Translations under genes and position numbers: made by a program
In this document: positions 1 to 9,626 of the stretch, piece after piece
Layout: each line of letters begins with the position of its first letter
Position numbering within the stretch: position 1 is the first letter of the stretch
The notes under the pieces: generated by a model
Seen by the model: only the letters and a program-made list of their open reading frames with translations
Told to the model about the DNA's origin: nothing
Databases searched by the model: none
Origin: Promethearchaeota archaeon
GTDB taxonomy: Archaea > Asgardarchaeota > Lokiarchaeia > Sigyniarchaeales > SOKP01
Length of the DNA stretch: 64,000 nucleotides
NCBI GenBank assembly: GCA_019058245.1
Contig: JAHPZJ010000028.1
Span: forward strand, 62,001-126,000
Reading direction: 5' to 3'

Positions 1-1
1 C

Positions 2-487
2 AACATAATTATTTCCCACGCCCATTTAGATCATGCAGGTGGTTTAGCAAATATATTACATATTAATCCGAATATCAAGGTTTATGTCCCAAATGATGAG
101 GAAAAAGGGTTTTCAGATGCATTTCCAAATAATCAAATCTATGGGTGTTCAGATATGACCGAAATTGAAAAAAATCTCTTTATTTCAGGACAAATCACAG
201 GAAGTTTTATCCCAGAGCAATCAGTTTTTCTAAAAACTGAGGATAATGAATTTGTTGTATTAGTTGGTTGTGCACATCCTGGTCTAGAAAAATTCATCAT
301 AAAAGCTCGGAATATTTCCAGAATTAGAGCAATAATAGGGGGATTTCATGGCTTTAAAGATTTTTCTTATTTAAAAGATATTGATTTTATAGGGGCTTGC
401 CATTGTACACAGTATTACAATTCTATAAAAGAGACATATCCGAATCAATTTAAACGTATCTGTGTTGGAGATAATTATAGTTTTTAA
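2..487 (+). CDS. MBL-fold metallo-hydrolase, 5' end outside window
   Basis: The reading frame is open from base 2, well upstream of the ATG at 155 in the ORF track, so the gene is cut by the window edge. The first visible residues contain the zinc-binding motif SHAHLDHAGG (HxHxDH) of the metallo-beta-lactamase fold. Further on, VVLVGCAHPGLE and IIGGFHGF resemble the second half of the COG1237 group (DHPPP-type cyclic ligand hydrolases and methanopterin-precursor synthase-like proteins). About 161 residues are visible and the normal end of the domain is present. The substrate cannot be told from this fragment. Fold call firm, subfamily moderate. Confidence 0.8.
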   Translation, partial: NIIISHAHLDHAGGLANILHINPNIKVYVPNDEEKGFSDAFPNNQIYGCSDMTEIEKNLFISGQITGSFIPEQSVFLKTEDNEFVVLVGCAHPGLEKFIIKARNISRIRAIIGGFHGFKDFSYLKDIDFIGACHCTQYYNSIKETYPNQFKRICVGDNYSF

Positions 488-830
488 AGGAGATAATTTA
501 AATTAAAAATTATTCTTCTAATTTTTAAAAAGAATTTAGGAATAAAATCATCCATAAATATTTTAAATTTATAATAAAGATCAATTTTATGTGTCATTTT
601 CATATGATTAAGGAATTTATTTTAAGATAGGTGTTTATATAGATGGATGAATGAAATATAGAAGGAAAAGGTTTTTATAGTTATTAATCTTGGGGTTTTA
701 AATTATCTTCTTTCTTAGTTTTATTATAATTAGCTTATTTTTTAGAGTATTTTTAAGTAAATTAGATGTGACTAGAAAGTTTAAATATTATGAAAATGAT
801 ATATTAATAAAGAAAAGAAGGTGAATAAAA

Positions 831-1391
831 ATAGAATTATTCCCTACTTTATTAATAGGATGGTTAAATGGTTGGATTTTTCAAGCGATATTCTTTATTT
901 TATTTGGAATTTTTTTATTAACTTGTTCAAAAGACGTAATTTCACGCTTATATGATGAAGAAGGATGGACCAAATCGCAAAGGATATTAACAGCAATCGC
1001 GAAAATATGTGGTTTAGTTGTTCTTATATTATTTATTTTTACTCCTTTGAAAGTTGGTTCTATAGAGTTTATTATTGGAATTATTCTAATAGTTATTGGA
1101 ATAGTAGGATTTCTTGTTGCGCTAAATACTTTCAAAAATTCACCATTTAATAAACCAATTACTAGTGGATTATATAAAATATCCCGGAATCCCCAATTGG
1201 TAATGATGTATATTGTATCAATAGGAAATTGTTTAGCAATTGGTTCTTGGACTGCTTTAATTATTTTTGTTTTATCAATTATAGCAGGGCACTTCCGTAT
1301 TCTAGGAGAAGAAGAAAGACTTACAGAGCAATACGGTGAATCATATCTAGAATATAAGAAAAAAATTCCTCGATATTTTATATTTTTCTAA
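831..1391 (+). CDS. Isoprenylcysteine/phospholipid methyltransferase-like membrane protein (first of three)
   Basis: Small integral-membrane methyltransferase of the ICMT/PEMT type. The C-terminal half has the family pattern: GLYKISRNPQ, a hydrophobic segment, then a Glu-rich stretch EEERLTEQYGESYLEY ending in KIPRY, the usual SAM-binding region. The ORF track starts at a TTG (1047), but the same frame is open and clearly coding back to 825, adding two hydrophobic helices around WIFQAIFFILFG and ICGLVVLILF. No ATG, GTG or TTG occurs in that extension. An AUA at 831 sits about 7 nt after the ribosome-binding site AAGGTG, so I propose an AUA start giving about 186 aa. The methyl acceptor (lipid or prenyl group) is unknown. 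First of a co-directional tandem triplet. Confidence 0.75.
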   Translation: MELFPTLLIGWLNGWIFQAIFFILFGIFLLTCSKDVISRLYDEEGWTKSQRILTAIAKICGLVVLILFIFTPLKVGSIEFIIGIILIVIGIVGFLVALNTFKNSPFNKPITSGLYKISRNPQLVMMYIVSIGNCLAIGSWTALIIFVLSIIAGHFRILGEEERLTEQYGESYLEYKKKIPRYFIFF

Positions 1392-1444
1392 ATAATACAG
1401 AAAATAGGTTAAATAGATAATGAAATTATAATTGGTGAAAAAAA

Positions 1445-2056
1445 ATTATCGAAATAAACCATATTAAAATATTTTTTATCATTTCTATATTGTTATTTAT
1501 TATTGGCTTTATTTGGCCTCTTATAGTAGTAAAAAAGAACGGAAATGATCCTCATGGTACTCATGAGGGATATTCTTTATTGACACAGTGTAGTGCGGTA
1601 TCGATATTCTTATGGTTAGGGCTGATTATTTTCTTTATATTTTTCAATAATTTAATTGAAAATCTCTTGCGTCTATATTTCTTGTTAAATGATGTGTTAA
1701 TTATAACTGGGATGATTATCATTTTAATTGGATTTTTATTAGAAATATTAGGGATTATAGCACTTGGGATAAACTTTAGGATTGAACTCCCTACAGATGA
1801 GACTGAACTTGTAACTACAGGTATTTATAGAATTATGAGAAATCCTATAGTTTTTGGGATATTTTTACTTGTTATTGGTTCCTTTCTAATAATTCCAACA
1901 ATAATTGTGTTATTAATAGCAATTTTTAATATATTTACTTTTAATTCAAAAGCTATTGATGAAGAAAAATTTTTACTTAGCAGATTTGGTGATGAATATA
2001 AGAAATATAGTAATAAAGTAGGGCGATATTTACCCTTTAAATTAAAAAAAAATTAA
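1445..2056 (+). CDS. Isoprenylcysteine/phospholipid methyltransferase-like membrane protein (second of three)
   Basis: Second paralogue in the triplet, about 203 aa. Family features are GIYRIMRNPIVFGIF followed by EEKFLLSRFGDEYKKYSNKVGRY near the C-terminus, plus three to four hydrophobic helices. The ORF track begins at a TTG (1490) inside the first hydrophobic helix. The frame is open back to the stop at 1436, and an AUU at 1445 lies about 7 nt after GGTGA, so I place the start there; an AUA or the TTG are alternatives. It is unlike its neighbours in sequence outside the methyltransferase signature, so the three copies are old paralogues rather than a recent duplication. Substrate unknown. 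Confidence 0.72.
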   Translation: MIEINHIKIFFIISILLFIIGFIWPLIVVKKNGNDPHGTHEGYSLLTQCSAVSIFLWLGLIIFFIFFNNLIENLLRLYFLLNDVLIITGMIIILIGFLLEILGIIALGINFRIELPTDETELVTTGIYRIMRNPIVFGIFLLVIGSFLIIPTIIVLLIAIFNIFTFNSKAIDEEKFLLSRFGDEYKKYSNKVGRYLPFKLKKN

Positions 2057-2094
2057 GTTAAATATTATTAAAAAGTTCCTAGAGGTTTAGATTA

Positions 2095-2736
2095 ATTATT
2101 TCAATATTATGGACGATTAGATTAAGTTTAATTGGATGTTTATTTATTCTTATAGCGATTTTTGCATACTTTCTTAAAAATCGTGAGAAATACTCAGTAT
2201 TTTTAGAAAATCTTGCTCTAAATATCATTTCGGTTATTATTTTTAACATGTTTTGCTATATTCCCATGCTTCTTCCTTCTGATGAAAAAATTATACAAAA
2301 ACCTCAATTGCTTAATCACTTTTTAATTATTATATGGTTTGATGTATTAGCTTTGATTATAATGATATTAGGTGTGATTTTTTTATTATGGCCTGTTTTA
2401 AAGCGCAGAACGATTGGAGCTCAAGATACTGCGGGTAAATTATTGACAGACGGTATTTATTCATTTTGTAGACATCCAATTTATTTAGGAATAGTACTCA
2501 TATCTTTAGGATTTAGTTTAGGAGGGATTAATGTTGATGGATTATTAGTATTTCCATTGGTTCTATTGTTAAATTATGTTCAAGCAAAAATAGAAGAAAT
2601 TTATGATGTTGGAAGACGGTTTAAAGAGGAATATTCAAGATATAAGAGAAACACGAGATTATTTGGTCCAATATGGTTTTGGAGTTTTTTATTTATAAGT
2701 TTAATTTTTCCATTAGTAATTACTTCAATAATATAG
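2095..2736 (+). CDS. Isoprenylcysteine/phospholipid methyltransferase-like membrane protein (third of three)
   Basis: Third member of the triplet, about 213 aa. The signature GIYSFCRHPIYLGIVLISLGFSL is the most canonical of the three (RHPxYxG), followed by IEEIYDVGRRFKEEYSRYKRN. The first ATG in frame (2248) would remove about 50 residues that contain a membrane helix. The frame is open to a stop at 2080, and an AUU at 2095 follows the ribosome-binding site GAGGT by 8 nt. I therefore take AUU as the start. Gaps between the three genes are short (about 38-54 nt), consistent with one transcript. Probably methylates a lipid or prenyl substrate; not determinable here. Confidence 0.75.
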   Translation: MISILWTIRLSLIGCLFILIAIFAYFLKNREKYSVFLENLALNIISVIIFNMFCYIPMLLPSDEKIIQKPQLLNHFLIIIWFDVLALIIMILGVIFLLWPVLKRRTIGAQDTAGKLLTDGIYSFCRHPIYLGIVLISLGFSLGGINVDGLLVFPLVLLLNYVQAKIEEIYDVGRRFKEEYSRYKRNTRLFGPIWFWSFLFISLIFPLVITSII

Positions 2737-2769
2737 GGTAAGGTTCATTCTGATTGTCCTAGATAACTT

Positions 2770-2988
2770 TTAGTAACGCTTTTTCATCCAAATAATAAAT
2801 TGAACTCTTGTAAATAATAAGATTCCTCCGAGGAGAAGTGCAATACCTATAGCCATTATTAATGGAGAATAATTTTCTGGAGAATTTATATAACTTATCA
2901 TCCAAAAAATAATAATTATAATTGCAATTAATATCATTAATAGAGAGACATTTCGAATTTTTTGATCTAATTTATCTGATTCATTCAT
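2770..2988 (-). CDS. Small two-helix membrane protein
   Basis: A 72-residue protein with a short charged N-terminus (NESDKLDQKIRN), two hydrophobic helices separated by a short loop (NSPENYSP), and a basic tail ending MKKRY. Convergent with the methyltransferase triplet. No family recognised. The composition and clean start and stop suggest a real small membrane gene, function unknown. Confidence 0.5.
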   Translation of the reverse strand: MNESDKLDQKIRNVSLLMILIAIIIIIFWMISYINSPENYSPLIMAIGIALLLGGILLFTRVQFIIWMKKRY

Positions 2989-3083
2989 ATTTACAGAATT
3001 AAGATTGTAATATAATCATTAAAAATTCATATTAGATTTGTTATATTTATTAAAAAGAGAATAAAAATATTTAAATCCATTTT

Positions 3084-5174
3084 ATGGTCCAACCATTTGG
3101 AAAAAAAATGACTTTGCATAAAGAAGGAAGAGTATATACACCTGAAAATTTAACAAATTACATAGCAAAAATTTCAATTGAAAAATTTCTAATAGATAGA
3201 ATAAATATAAAATTTTCAACTAAAATAAGGAGTATTTCAACCCTATTAGAAAAATATAATGAATCTGAAAATGCTGAACGAGATGTAATAGAGAATTCTA
3301 TTAATGTATATGATAAAGACCAATTAAAATATATTTTTGAAGTATTAAGGGATCTTAGTATATTAGATCCTGCTGTGGGGAGTGGACACCTTTTAACTGC
3401 TGCTTTAGATGTTTTAGAGAAATTATATTTCAATTTGCGAAGCCTAGGAATAATAAATTGGTCAAATTATAAAATAAGAAAAGAGATTATATCTAATAAT
3501 TTATTTGGAGTTGATATCAATAAAGAAGCAGTTGAAGTTACAAGAAATAGGTTGCTAATAGCTTTAAGTGAATCGATTTCAAACGAAAAAGATAATAATC
3601 TTTTCCCAAATATTGATTTAAATTTAAGAGTAGGAAATGCGCTAGTTGGATATACACATCAATCCGAAATTATTTCTCATAATTATAATAATCTAAATGA
3701 TAGTTTTTATGATGAAATTAAACAACTCTTTCAAACCCATAAAGACCTAAAATTCTCTAATTTAACAGTAGAAGAGAAAAAAATAAAATTATTAGAATTG
3801 AATCCTTTTCACTGGTTTTATGAATTTCCAAAAATTATGGAAAAAGGAGGTTTTGATATAATAATTGAAAATCCTCCTTATATTTCTAATAGACACCTTT
3901 CTCCTCTCGAAAAGGCAGTGTTTAAAAAAAGATATAAAACACCTAAAGGTTTAATGAATACTTTTGGAATCTTTATTGAGAGATCTATTAATTTATCTAA
4001 CTCAATGTCAATAAGTAGTTACATACTTCATAAAAATATTATTCGTTCTAATAATTATCATTTGTTGAGGAAATACCTTCTTGAATATACTACTATTGAA
4101 GAAATAATTGATATAGGAGACAGTGCTTTTCCATCCATAACTGCAGAAATAGTTATTTTTCTCATAAAAAAGGAATCCGCATCAAAAGATCATAAAATTA
4201 AAATAATAACTAATTTCAATAACCAAAATTTACTTTCAACTAGAGATATTTTAGTCAAGAAATTACCCCAAAAACTCTATTTAGAGCAAGAGAATTATAA
4301 TTTTAATTTAGAACTCCAATATGATGAACTTGAGATTATTAATTATATTAAAGAGAATAAAGAATATGTTTTAAATGATTTTTTTGAAGCCAGAACGTGT
4401 ATTGCCACTGGAAATGACACTAAATTCTTAAAAGATCATAAAGTTAACAGCAAGTTCAAAAAAACGCTCAGGGGTAAAAATATTGGTCGTTTTTATATAG
4501 AATTTGACGGATTATATGTTAATTATGACCCTAAAGCACTCCATAGGGCTCGGGAAGAATTGATATTTCAAAAACCTGAAAAATTAATAATGCAAACAAT
4601 TAGTTCAAATCTCACTGTAGCATATGACAATAATAAATATTATCCATTAAGTACTTGTATTGTGATAATCCCTAAAGATAATTTGGATGAAGTATTTAGT
4701 ATTAAATATCTTCTCTTATTGCTGAATTCGAAAGTTATGAACTTTTATTATGATTTTATATTTAATTTGGGCGCACGTTTAACTACTGAGATTTCTGTTA
4801 ATAATATTAATCGATTACCGCTTAAAGTACCTAAAAATTATGAGATTTTTGATAAGTTAACTGATATAATGACAGTGATGAATAAAAATATAGTTTTAAG
4901 AAATGAAAATAAATGTAAAATAGATTTTTTAGATGATTTAATAAATCATTTAATTTATGAGATTATTTTTTTAAATAAATTTCAAATAGATGGGTTAAAT
5001 ATCGAATTAATCAACAGAGTATCCTTATATCTTAAGAATCTAAAGCAGTTATCATTTGAAAGATTAGAGCTTTTTATTAAAAACTTACAAAGTGATGAGG
5101 ATATAAATAATGAAGTAGAAAATATTAACAAACATCCTTGGATTATTAAAATAGAAAAATACTTTGAAAAATAA
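3084..5174 (+). CDS. Orphan N6-adenine DNA methyltransferase, type IIG-like
   Basis: 696 aa. SAM-binding motif I is ILDPAVGSGHLL (about residues 93-105) and GVDINKEAVEV follows. Catalytic motif IV is IIENPPYIS (NPPY, about residue 260), typical of gamma-class N6-adenine methylases of the Eco57I/TaqI type. The C-terminal half (from about residue 430) resembles a TaqI-like target-recognition domain. There is no nuclease motif in the protein and no restriction gene beside it, so it is probably a solitary methylase used for marking rather than restriction, or one that lost its partner. The recognition sequence cannot be predicted. It lies between unrelated genes on both sides. Confidence 0.85.
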   Translation: MVQPFGKKMTLHKEGRVYTPENLTNYIAKISIEKFLIDRINIKFSTKIRSISTLLEKYNESENAERDVIENSINVYDKDQLKYIFEVLRDLSILDPAVGSGHLLTAALDVLEKLYFNLRSLGIINWSNYKIRKEIISNNLFGVDINKEAVEVTRNRLLIALSESISNEKDNNLFPNIDLNLRVGNALVGYTHQSEIISHNYNNLNDSFYDEIKQLFQTHKDLKFSNLTVEEKKIKLLELNPFHWFYEFPKIMEKGGFDIIIENPPYISNRHLSPLEKAVFKKRYKTPKGLMNTFGIFIERSINLSNSMSISSYILHKNIIRSNNYHLLRKYLLEYTTIEEIIDIGDSAFPSITAEIVIFLIKKESASKDHKIKIITNFNNQNLLSTRDILVKKLPQKLYLEQENYNFNLELQYDELEIINYIKENKEYVLNDFFEARTCIATGNDTKFLKDHKVNSKFKKTLRGKNIGRFYIEFDGLYVNYDPKALHRAREELIFQKPEKLIMQTISSNLTVAYDNNKYYPLSTCIVIIPKDNLDEVFSIKYLLLLLNSKVMNFYYDFIFNLGARLTTEISVNNINRLPLKVPKNYEIFDKLTDIMTVMNKNIVLRNENKCKIDFLDDLINHLIYEIIFLNKFQIDGLNIELINRVSLYLKNLKQLSFERLELFIKNLQSDEDINNEVENINKHPWIIKIEKYFEK

Positions 5175-5209
5175 AAAAATAATGAAAGAATTAGTAGATT
5201 ATTACTTGA

Positions 5210-5515
5210 TTACAAACTTTTACCTAATACCTTAACCGCATCTCTCATTCCCATTACCATCTCAGTTTTCATTGAAAAACCTTCTATTTTCCAGAATGGC
5301 GTGAATAATTTTGAAACCTCGATTGCTGCTTCATCAGCTTTTCCTTTTTCTACAAAGATAATATTATAACCCTTTATTCCACGATTTTTATCAGGAGCAG
5401 CGAAAGTTTGCCATTTCTTTATATAAGGCGGAAATTTGCCTTGAACTTCTTGAAATGCTTTGAACCATTCATCAGTTTTATTATATGGGATCCATTGAGT
5501 AGTTATAAAAATCAT
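5210..5515 (-). CDS. Hypothetical 101-aa protein, possible dimeric alpha/beta-barrel
   Basis: Compact soluble protein with alternating strand-like and helix-like stretches (MIFITTQWIPYNKTDEWF, GYNIIFVEKGKADEA, then a C-terminal helix). This resembles a ferredoxin-like dimeric alpha/beta-barrel, but I do not recognise a named family. A strong ribosome-binding site, GAGAGGTGAT, precedes the ATG, so the start is secure. Function unknown. Confidence 0.6.
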   Translation of the reverse strand: MIFITTQWIPYNKTDEWFKAFQEVQGKFPPYIKKWQTFAAPDKNRGIKGYNIIFVEKGKADEAAIEVSKLFTPFWKIEGFSMKTEMVMGMRDAVKVLGKSL

Positions 5516-5661
5516 ATAGGTATCACCTCTCTAATTATTTATAATTAAGATTTAATTTTAAAATATTTTACATTTTTGTTAGTAAATATATAAATTTTTG
5601 CTTTTTTATAACTCAAGTTAGAAAATCATAATAGAAATTGTTCATTTTTTTATAATATTGT

Positions 5662-6153
5662 ATGTCAAGAATTAATTCTTCTGAATTTAAAGTTAAACTC
5701 AAAATTCAAATAAATAATTTACTAACTATTTATGAGCAAAAAACTGAATGTGGGATATTCTTTAAACTTAGTCCAGATAAATCACCTTTAGAGGTTGTTG
5801 GAGTATTAAATTTTTTACAAGATAAGATTAAGAAATGGGGAAACACAAATATCTTTAGTTATCATGGATCACTATTTGGTGGAGACTATGCTCTATTAGT
5901 CGGATCAAGGAATTTGGAGGAAGCCATAAGTATAATAATTTATATGTACCTTTCTAGTATTATAGACGCGAATTATGAAGATGATATTTTTTTACAGAAA
6001 ATAGAAACATCGATGGATCTTGAGCTACTTTTAAGAAATCACATTTCAGAACATATAGATAAAGGATATCCAGCTAACCGAGATTTAGAATCAGAATTAT
6101 CAACGCATCTAAACAAATTGATTAGAAAAAATCCCGAACAAACAATAAAATAG
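5662..6153 (+). CDS. Hypothetical 163-aa soluble protein
   Basis: No family recognised. The N-terminus is basic and helical, the middle carries hydrophobic strands and a Gly-rich turn (GSLFGGDYALLVGSRN), and the C-terminus is a charged helix ending KNPEQTIK. It ends just before the convergent MFS transporter gene. No membrane segment, zinc motif or nucleotide-binding loop is visible. Confidence 0.5.
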   Translation: MSRINSSEFKVKLKIQINNLLTIYEQKTECGIFFKLSPDKSPLEVVGVLNFLQDKIKKWGNTNIFSYHGSLFGGDYALLVGSRNLEEAISIIIYMYLSSIIDANYEDDIFLQKIETSMDLELLLRNHISEHIDKGYPANRDLESELSTHLNKLIRKNPEQTIK

Positions 6154-6162
6154 AGATATAAC

Positions 6163-7437
6163 TTATTCTTTATTATTGGGGTTTCGCCGTTTAACATTTC
6201 TAGAAAGAAATAAAAGAGATAATAAAACAACAAGTCCAAAAAATACTTCAAAAACAAAAATTCCATATAAAAACACTTCTACAACATATCCAGCAATGAT
6301 TGGAGTTAATCCAAAACCGATCCCTATTAAGATTTCGTTAATAGTAGCGTATTTAGAAGTATTTTCCGCTGTACCATATTCAAGCATGATTTTCATCCCA
6401 CATCCATGGATTAATCCCAAAAACAACCCTACAAAAATTATAACAATTGAAGTAAATAAGAGATGATCTACAAGGATAATTGTTAAAGCCACCACTACTA
6501 TAAGAGGAACACTTAGCAGAGTTGTTATTTTTCTAGTATAAGGTTTCATATAATTTATCCAAGTTAATCCTAAGAGTTGGAAAAATTGTAGTCCGCCTTG
6601 TACAAGATAAGTTAGATAGGACGGGTTTTCAAAAGCCTTTAAAATCACAGGGTATCCAAATATAAAAATTGTTTTTGATATTGATAAAAAGACAATGCTT
6701 ATCCATGAAAACAATACTGGAAATATTAACATAGGTGTGTGGGAATTAATAGTTAAATCTTCTTTTAAATCCAAATGAGAAAGTGGATCTTCAGATTGAT
6801 AAATTACAATTTTTTCAGAAGTCTCAATTTCTGTATCCTTTCCTAAAAAGAAACTGACGGGAATTAATAAGAATGATATTAACCAAGAGGTAATCATTGC
6901 AAAATAATCATTCCAAGTAAAAGCCCATATAAAACCGATAACAAGCCCTCCAATAAAGCCAGCATTCCAAGAATAATTGAATAATGCAAAATTTTTCTTT
7001 GATTTCTCCTTACTGTCAATTTTTTGCCATTTACTTAATAAATAGGTGCAATTTGGCCAAAATAATCCCATTATTAATCCTAATAAAATTCGACATATTA
7101 TTAAGAACCAGAGTTCAGGATAAATTATTTGTGCACCTGTTAATCCAACTGTTAAAATACAGTTAAGAATAAGTGCATTACGAATCCCTAAAAATCTTTT
7201 GGTAATAAATTGCCCAAAAACTGGACCAATGATATAAACTAGAGAACCCACAGCACTTATAAATCCTAAAGCACTTGCACTTATATCAACAACAAAATAA
7301 AGATAATTTGCTAAAGCTCTTTCAAATATAGATACATAAAATAATCTTATAAAAGCAAGTGTAAATATTGGCCATGTCTGATTAGTTAATTTTGAGTTAG
7401 TGCCAAAAGTATTATTGTCTTGAATTCTATCTAACAT
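6163..7437 (-). CDS. Major facilitator superfamily transporter
   Basis: About 12 hydrophobic segments with the two-times-six arrangement of MFS permeases. The loop after helix 2 (GQFITKRFLGIRN) matches the position of the MFS motif A loop, and a longer polar stretch around residues 210-250 is the usual central cytoplasmic loop. The ORF track adds 23 residues at the N-terminus that do not look like a normal MFS start; the internal Met (MLDRIQDNN) at 7437 seems more likely. Substrate unknown; polytopic inner-membrane exporter or importer. Confidence 0.8.
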   Translation of the reverse strand: MLDRIQDNNTFGTNSKLTNQTWPIFTLAFIRLFYVSIFERALANYLYFVVDISASALGFISAVGSLVYIIGPVFGQFITKRFLGIRNALILNCILTVGLTGAQIIYPELWFLIICRILLGLIMGLFWPNCTYLLSKWQKIDSKEKSKKNFALFNYSWNAGFIGGLVIGFIWAFTWNDYFAMITSWLISFLLIPVSFFLGKDTEIETSEKIVIYQSEDPLSHLDLKEDLTINSHTPMLIFPVLFSWISIVFLSISKTIFIFGYPVILKAFENPSYLTYLVQGGLQFFQLLGLTWINYMKPYTRKITTLLSVPLIVVVALTIILVDHLLFTSIVIIFVGLFLGLIHGCGMKIMLEYGTAENTSKYATINEILIGIGFGLTPIIAGYVVEVFLYGIFVFEVFFGLVVLLSLLFLSRNVKRRNPNNKE

Positions 7438-7659
7438 CTCTATAATTTTATATTCACTGCAAAAAGATAATGTGTAAAATAATAAATTCCTCATATATTT
7501 TTTCAAATGATTGAAAAGTGTTATTTGATAATATCTCGAGATTTTAATTTAATCTGTGTTTAAAATCTATTTGATCTAAAAATTTTGAAATTCATAAGCA
7601 TAAACTTATTAAAAAGAAATACTTACATTTCATAATCCCAATTTTAATAGGTTTTTTAA

Positions 7660-7914
7660 ATGGGAAAAGGAACAGTAAAATGGTTTAACAAGAAAAAGGG
7701 CTATGGTTTCATTACCCCCGATGATGGTTCTCCTGATATTTTTGTTCACTATTCTGCTATAGCAGGTGAAGATAGCGAATTCAAGATTGTGTATGAAGGA
7801 GACATTGTAGAATATGAGGTTACAGAAGGTCAAAAAGGACCACAAGCAAGTAATGTGACTATAATTGAAAAAGGCCCCCGAATGAGTTCCCAAGGTCGAA
7901 GATCTTTTTATTAA
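7660..7914 (+). CDS. Cold-shock domain protein (CspA-like)
   Basis: 84-aa single cold-shock domain. Both nucleic-acid-binding motifs are present: RNP1 as KGYGFITP and RNP2 as IFVHYSAI, after the typical N-terminus [14 protein letters not shown]. Such proteins bind single-stranded RNA or DNA and act as RNA chaperones. The tail [13 protein letters not shown] is a short basic extension. CspA-type proteins are common in bacteria but patchy in archaea, so the gene may have been acquired from bacteria. Family call very secure. Confidence 0.95.
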   Translation: MGKGTVKWFNKKKGYGFITPDDGSPDIFVHYSAIAGEDSEFKIVYEGDIVEYEVTEGQKGPQASNVTIIEKGPRMSSQGRRSFY

Positions 7915-8105
7915 TAAAGTTAATTATTAATTAGATTAAAGAGCAAAGGATTCAAATATTAGGAATTTTGGAAGATATGAAATATATGAAAGTGAGTTGA
8001 AACGCCTTTTTATTATTATTTTAAATCTTACATATTCCCTTTTTTTTAATTTTTTGATTACATTCTTTTTATTATAATCAACATTCACTATCTATTATTT
8101 TTCTG

Positions 8106-9626
8106 TTAGATATTAAATACTTCATTATCCTTTAACAGAATTGCATTTTCAAAATTTTCACTAAACCATTTAGGATTATCAGTATGTACAGGAATTATAA
8201 TATCAGGATCTATTGTTTCAACTGCCTTAATTAAGTCTGATTTTGAAACATGACCAGAAGCGTGATATCCTTTCATAAATTGTGGCTTAATTCGATTTTC
8301 CTCTTCAATCATATCAAATCCAATAATCTTAAATTCAAAAAATTTTAGCCAATAGTATAATCGTGCAAAATCGAATTCACTTTCTTCCTCAAAAGCTTCA
8401 CTTGAGGAATATATATATGTTCCTCCTTTAATTTTAATATCCAATAAATTTTTTATATCAAAAAGTGAAAAACATAAGATGTAACTATTAGGGTTATTAG
8501 AGATGGTTATTGGTTCCAAATAGTTAAAATCAATCTCCTTCGCAAGGATGGTATCTTCCCAGTATCTGGTTGAACTTCTCAAATCCTTATATATGAGCAT
8601 ATCTTCTATTCTATCAATTCCATCAGCTTTTTTGAGAGCATTTAATAGATAGGCATCTTTAGATGTAATAACAAGATTTTTACCCACTTTCTTCGCAATT
8701 TTTTTAAAAATTTCCAATCTTTCGAAATTTCTTGCAGAAAAATCTGCTATAACTAGGCCTTTTGAATTTTCAACTTCTTTCAAACAATTTTCATATACAG
8801 TGTCCTCAGATTCCTCAATATCTTTTCTAGCAGCACGAGTACCTTCAATTATTAAAACAGATGCGTTTTTTGCTTCATTGATGAAATTTTCACTTTTTCT
8901 AGCATTTTTACCGTGCAAACGAAAGTCACCTGTATATGCTATTGAATTATCTCCAGAAAGAATATAAGCTGTCGCTCCAAAAATTGAATGATCTACCTCA
9001 AATGAGTTAATTTCGAATTTTGAGGAGAAATCGTCTAGGTGACTTAAATTTCCATAATTGAGGTTTTTTTTACTTTTAGCATTCAGTTCCATAAATTCAA
9101 GCAATGAATCTTGAAATTCTTCTGTACACATTAAATCTCGGCCATAATAGGTATTCGTCTTTGATTCTAAAGTTCTCCCATCTCCTTTAGGTGTTCTTTT
9201 TGAATAGTAAATAGCATCAGGACCAAGTTTAACACTAGCAGAATCAAAAAATCCTTTAAGTAAGGCTAAAGTGATTGGAGATGCTCCAATAGGAATATCT
9301 GGATTGAGCAATCCAATATTACCAAAATGATCCATATGAGCATGACTTAGTAATATGGCATTTATATTTAGATTAGGAAATGATGAGATATCACAATCTG
9401 AAGTAATAATATCTTTTCGGTAAATTTTGTATTTAGGAATTAAATTTAGATAAAAGAGATCGTAAATACCTCGAGTACTTCTCGGTGATATATATTCTTG
9501 GAAAAAATATCCATATTTTTTGAAATTCATTCCAAAATCAAGAAGAATTCCCTCATCTTTTTCTTCTACATAGATCTTATTTCCTCCAATAGTATCATTT
9601 CCATCGAAAATTTTTATAGTTGTCAT
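8106..9626 (-). CDS. Beta-CASP metallo-beta-lactamase nuclease (RNase J-like)
   Basis: 506 aa. The N-terminal metallo-beta-lactamase domain has motif 2 SHAHMDHFGN (about residue 94) and motif 4 AYTGDFRLHG. A beta-CASP insert follows, with IIEGTRAARKD (the EGT Walker-like motif) and, near the C-terminus, GYHASGHVSKSDL and IIIPVHTDNP, the usual beta-CASP motifs B and C. This architecture is that of RNase J and aRNase J RNA-processing enzymes, which act on 5' ends of mRNA. The spacing is somewhat longer than archaeal RNase J, so it may be a lineage-specific paralogue. Cytoplasmic. Confidence 0.88.
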   Translation of the reverse strand: MTTIKIFDGNDTIGGNKIYVEEKDEGILLDFGMNFKKYGYFFQEYISPRSTRGIYDLFYLNLIPKYKIYRKDIITSDCDISSFPNLNINAILLSHAHMDHFGNIGLLNPDIPIGASPITLALLKGFFDSASVKLGPDAIYYSKRTPKGDGRTLESKTNTYYGRDLMCTEEFQDSLLEFMELNAKSKKNLNYGNLSHLDDFSSKFEINSFEVDHSIFGATAYILSGDNSIAYTGDFRLHGKNARKSENFINEAKNASVLIIEGTRAARKDIEESEDTVYENCLKEVENSKGLVIADFSARNFERLEIFKKIAKKVGKNLVITSKDAYLLNALKKADGIDRIEDMLIYKDLRSSTRYWEDTILAKEIDFNYLEPITISNNPNSYILCFSLFDIKNLLDIKIKGGTYIYSSSEAFEEESEFDFARLYYWLKFFEFKIIGFDMIEEENRIKPQFMKGYHASGHVSKSDLIKAVETIDPDIIIPVHTDNPKWFSENFENAILLKDNEVFNI

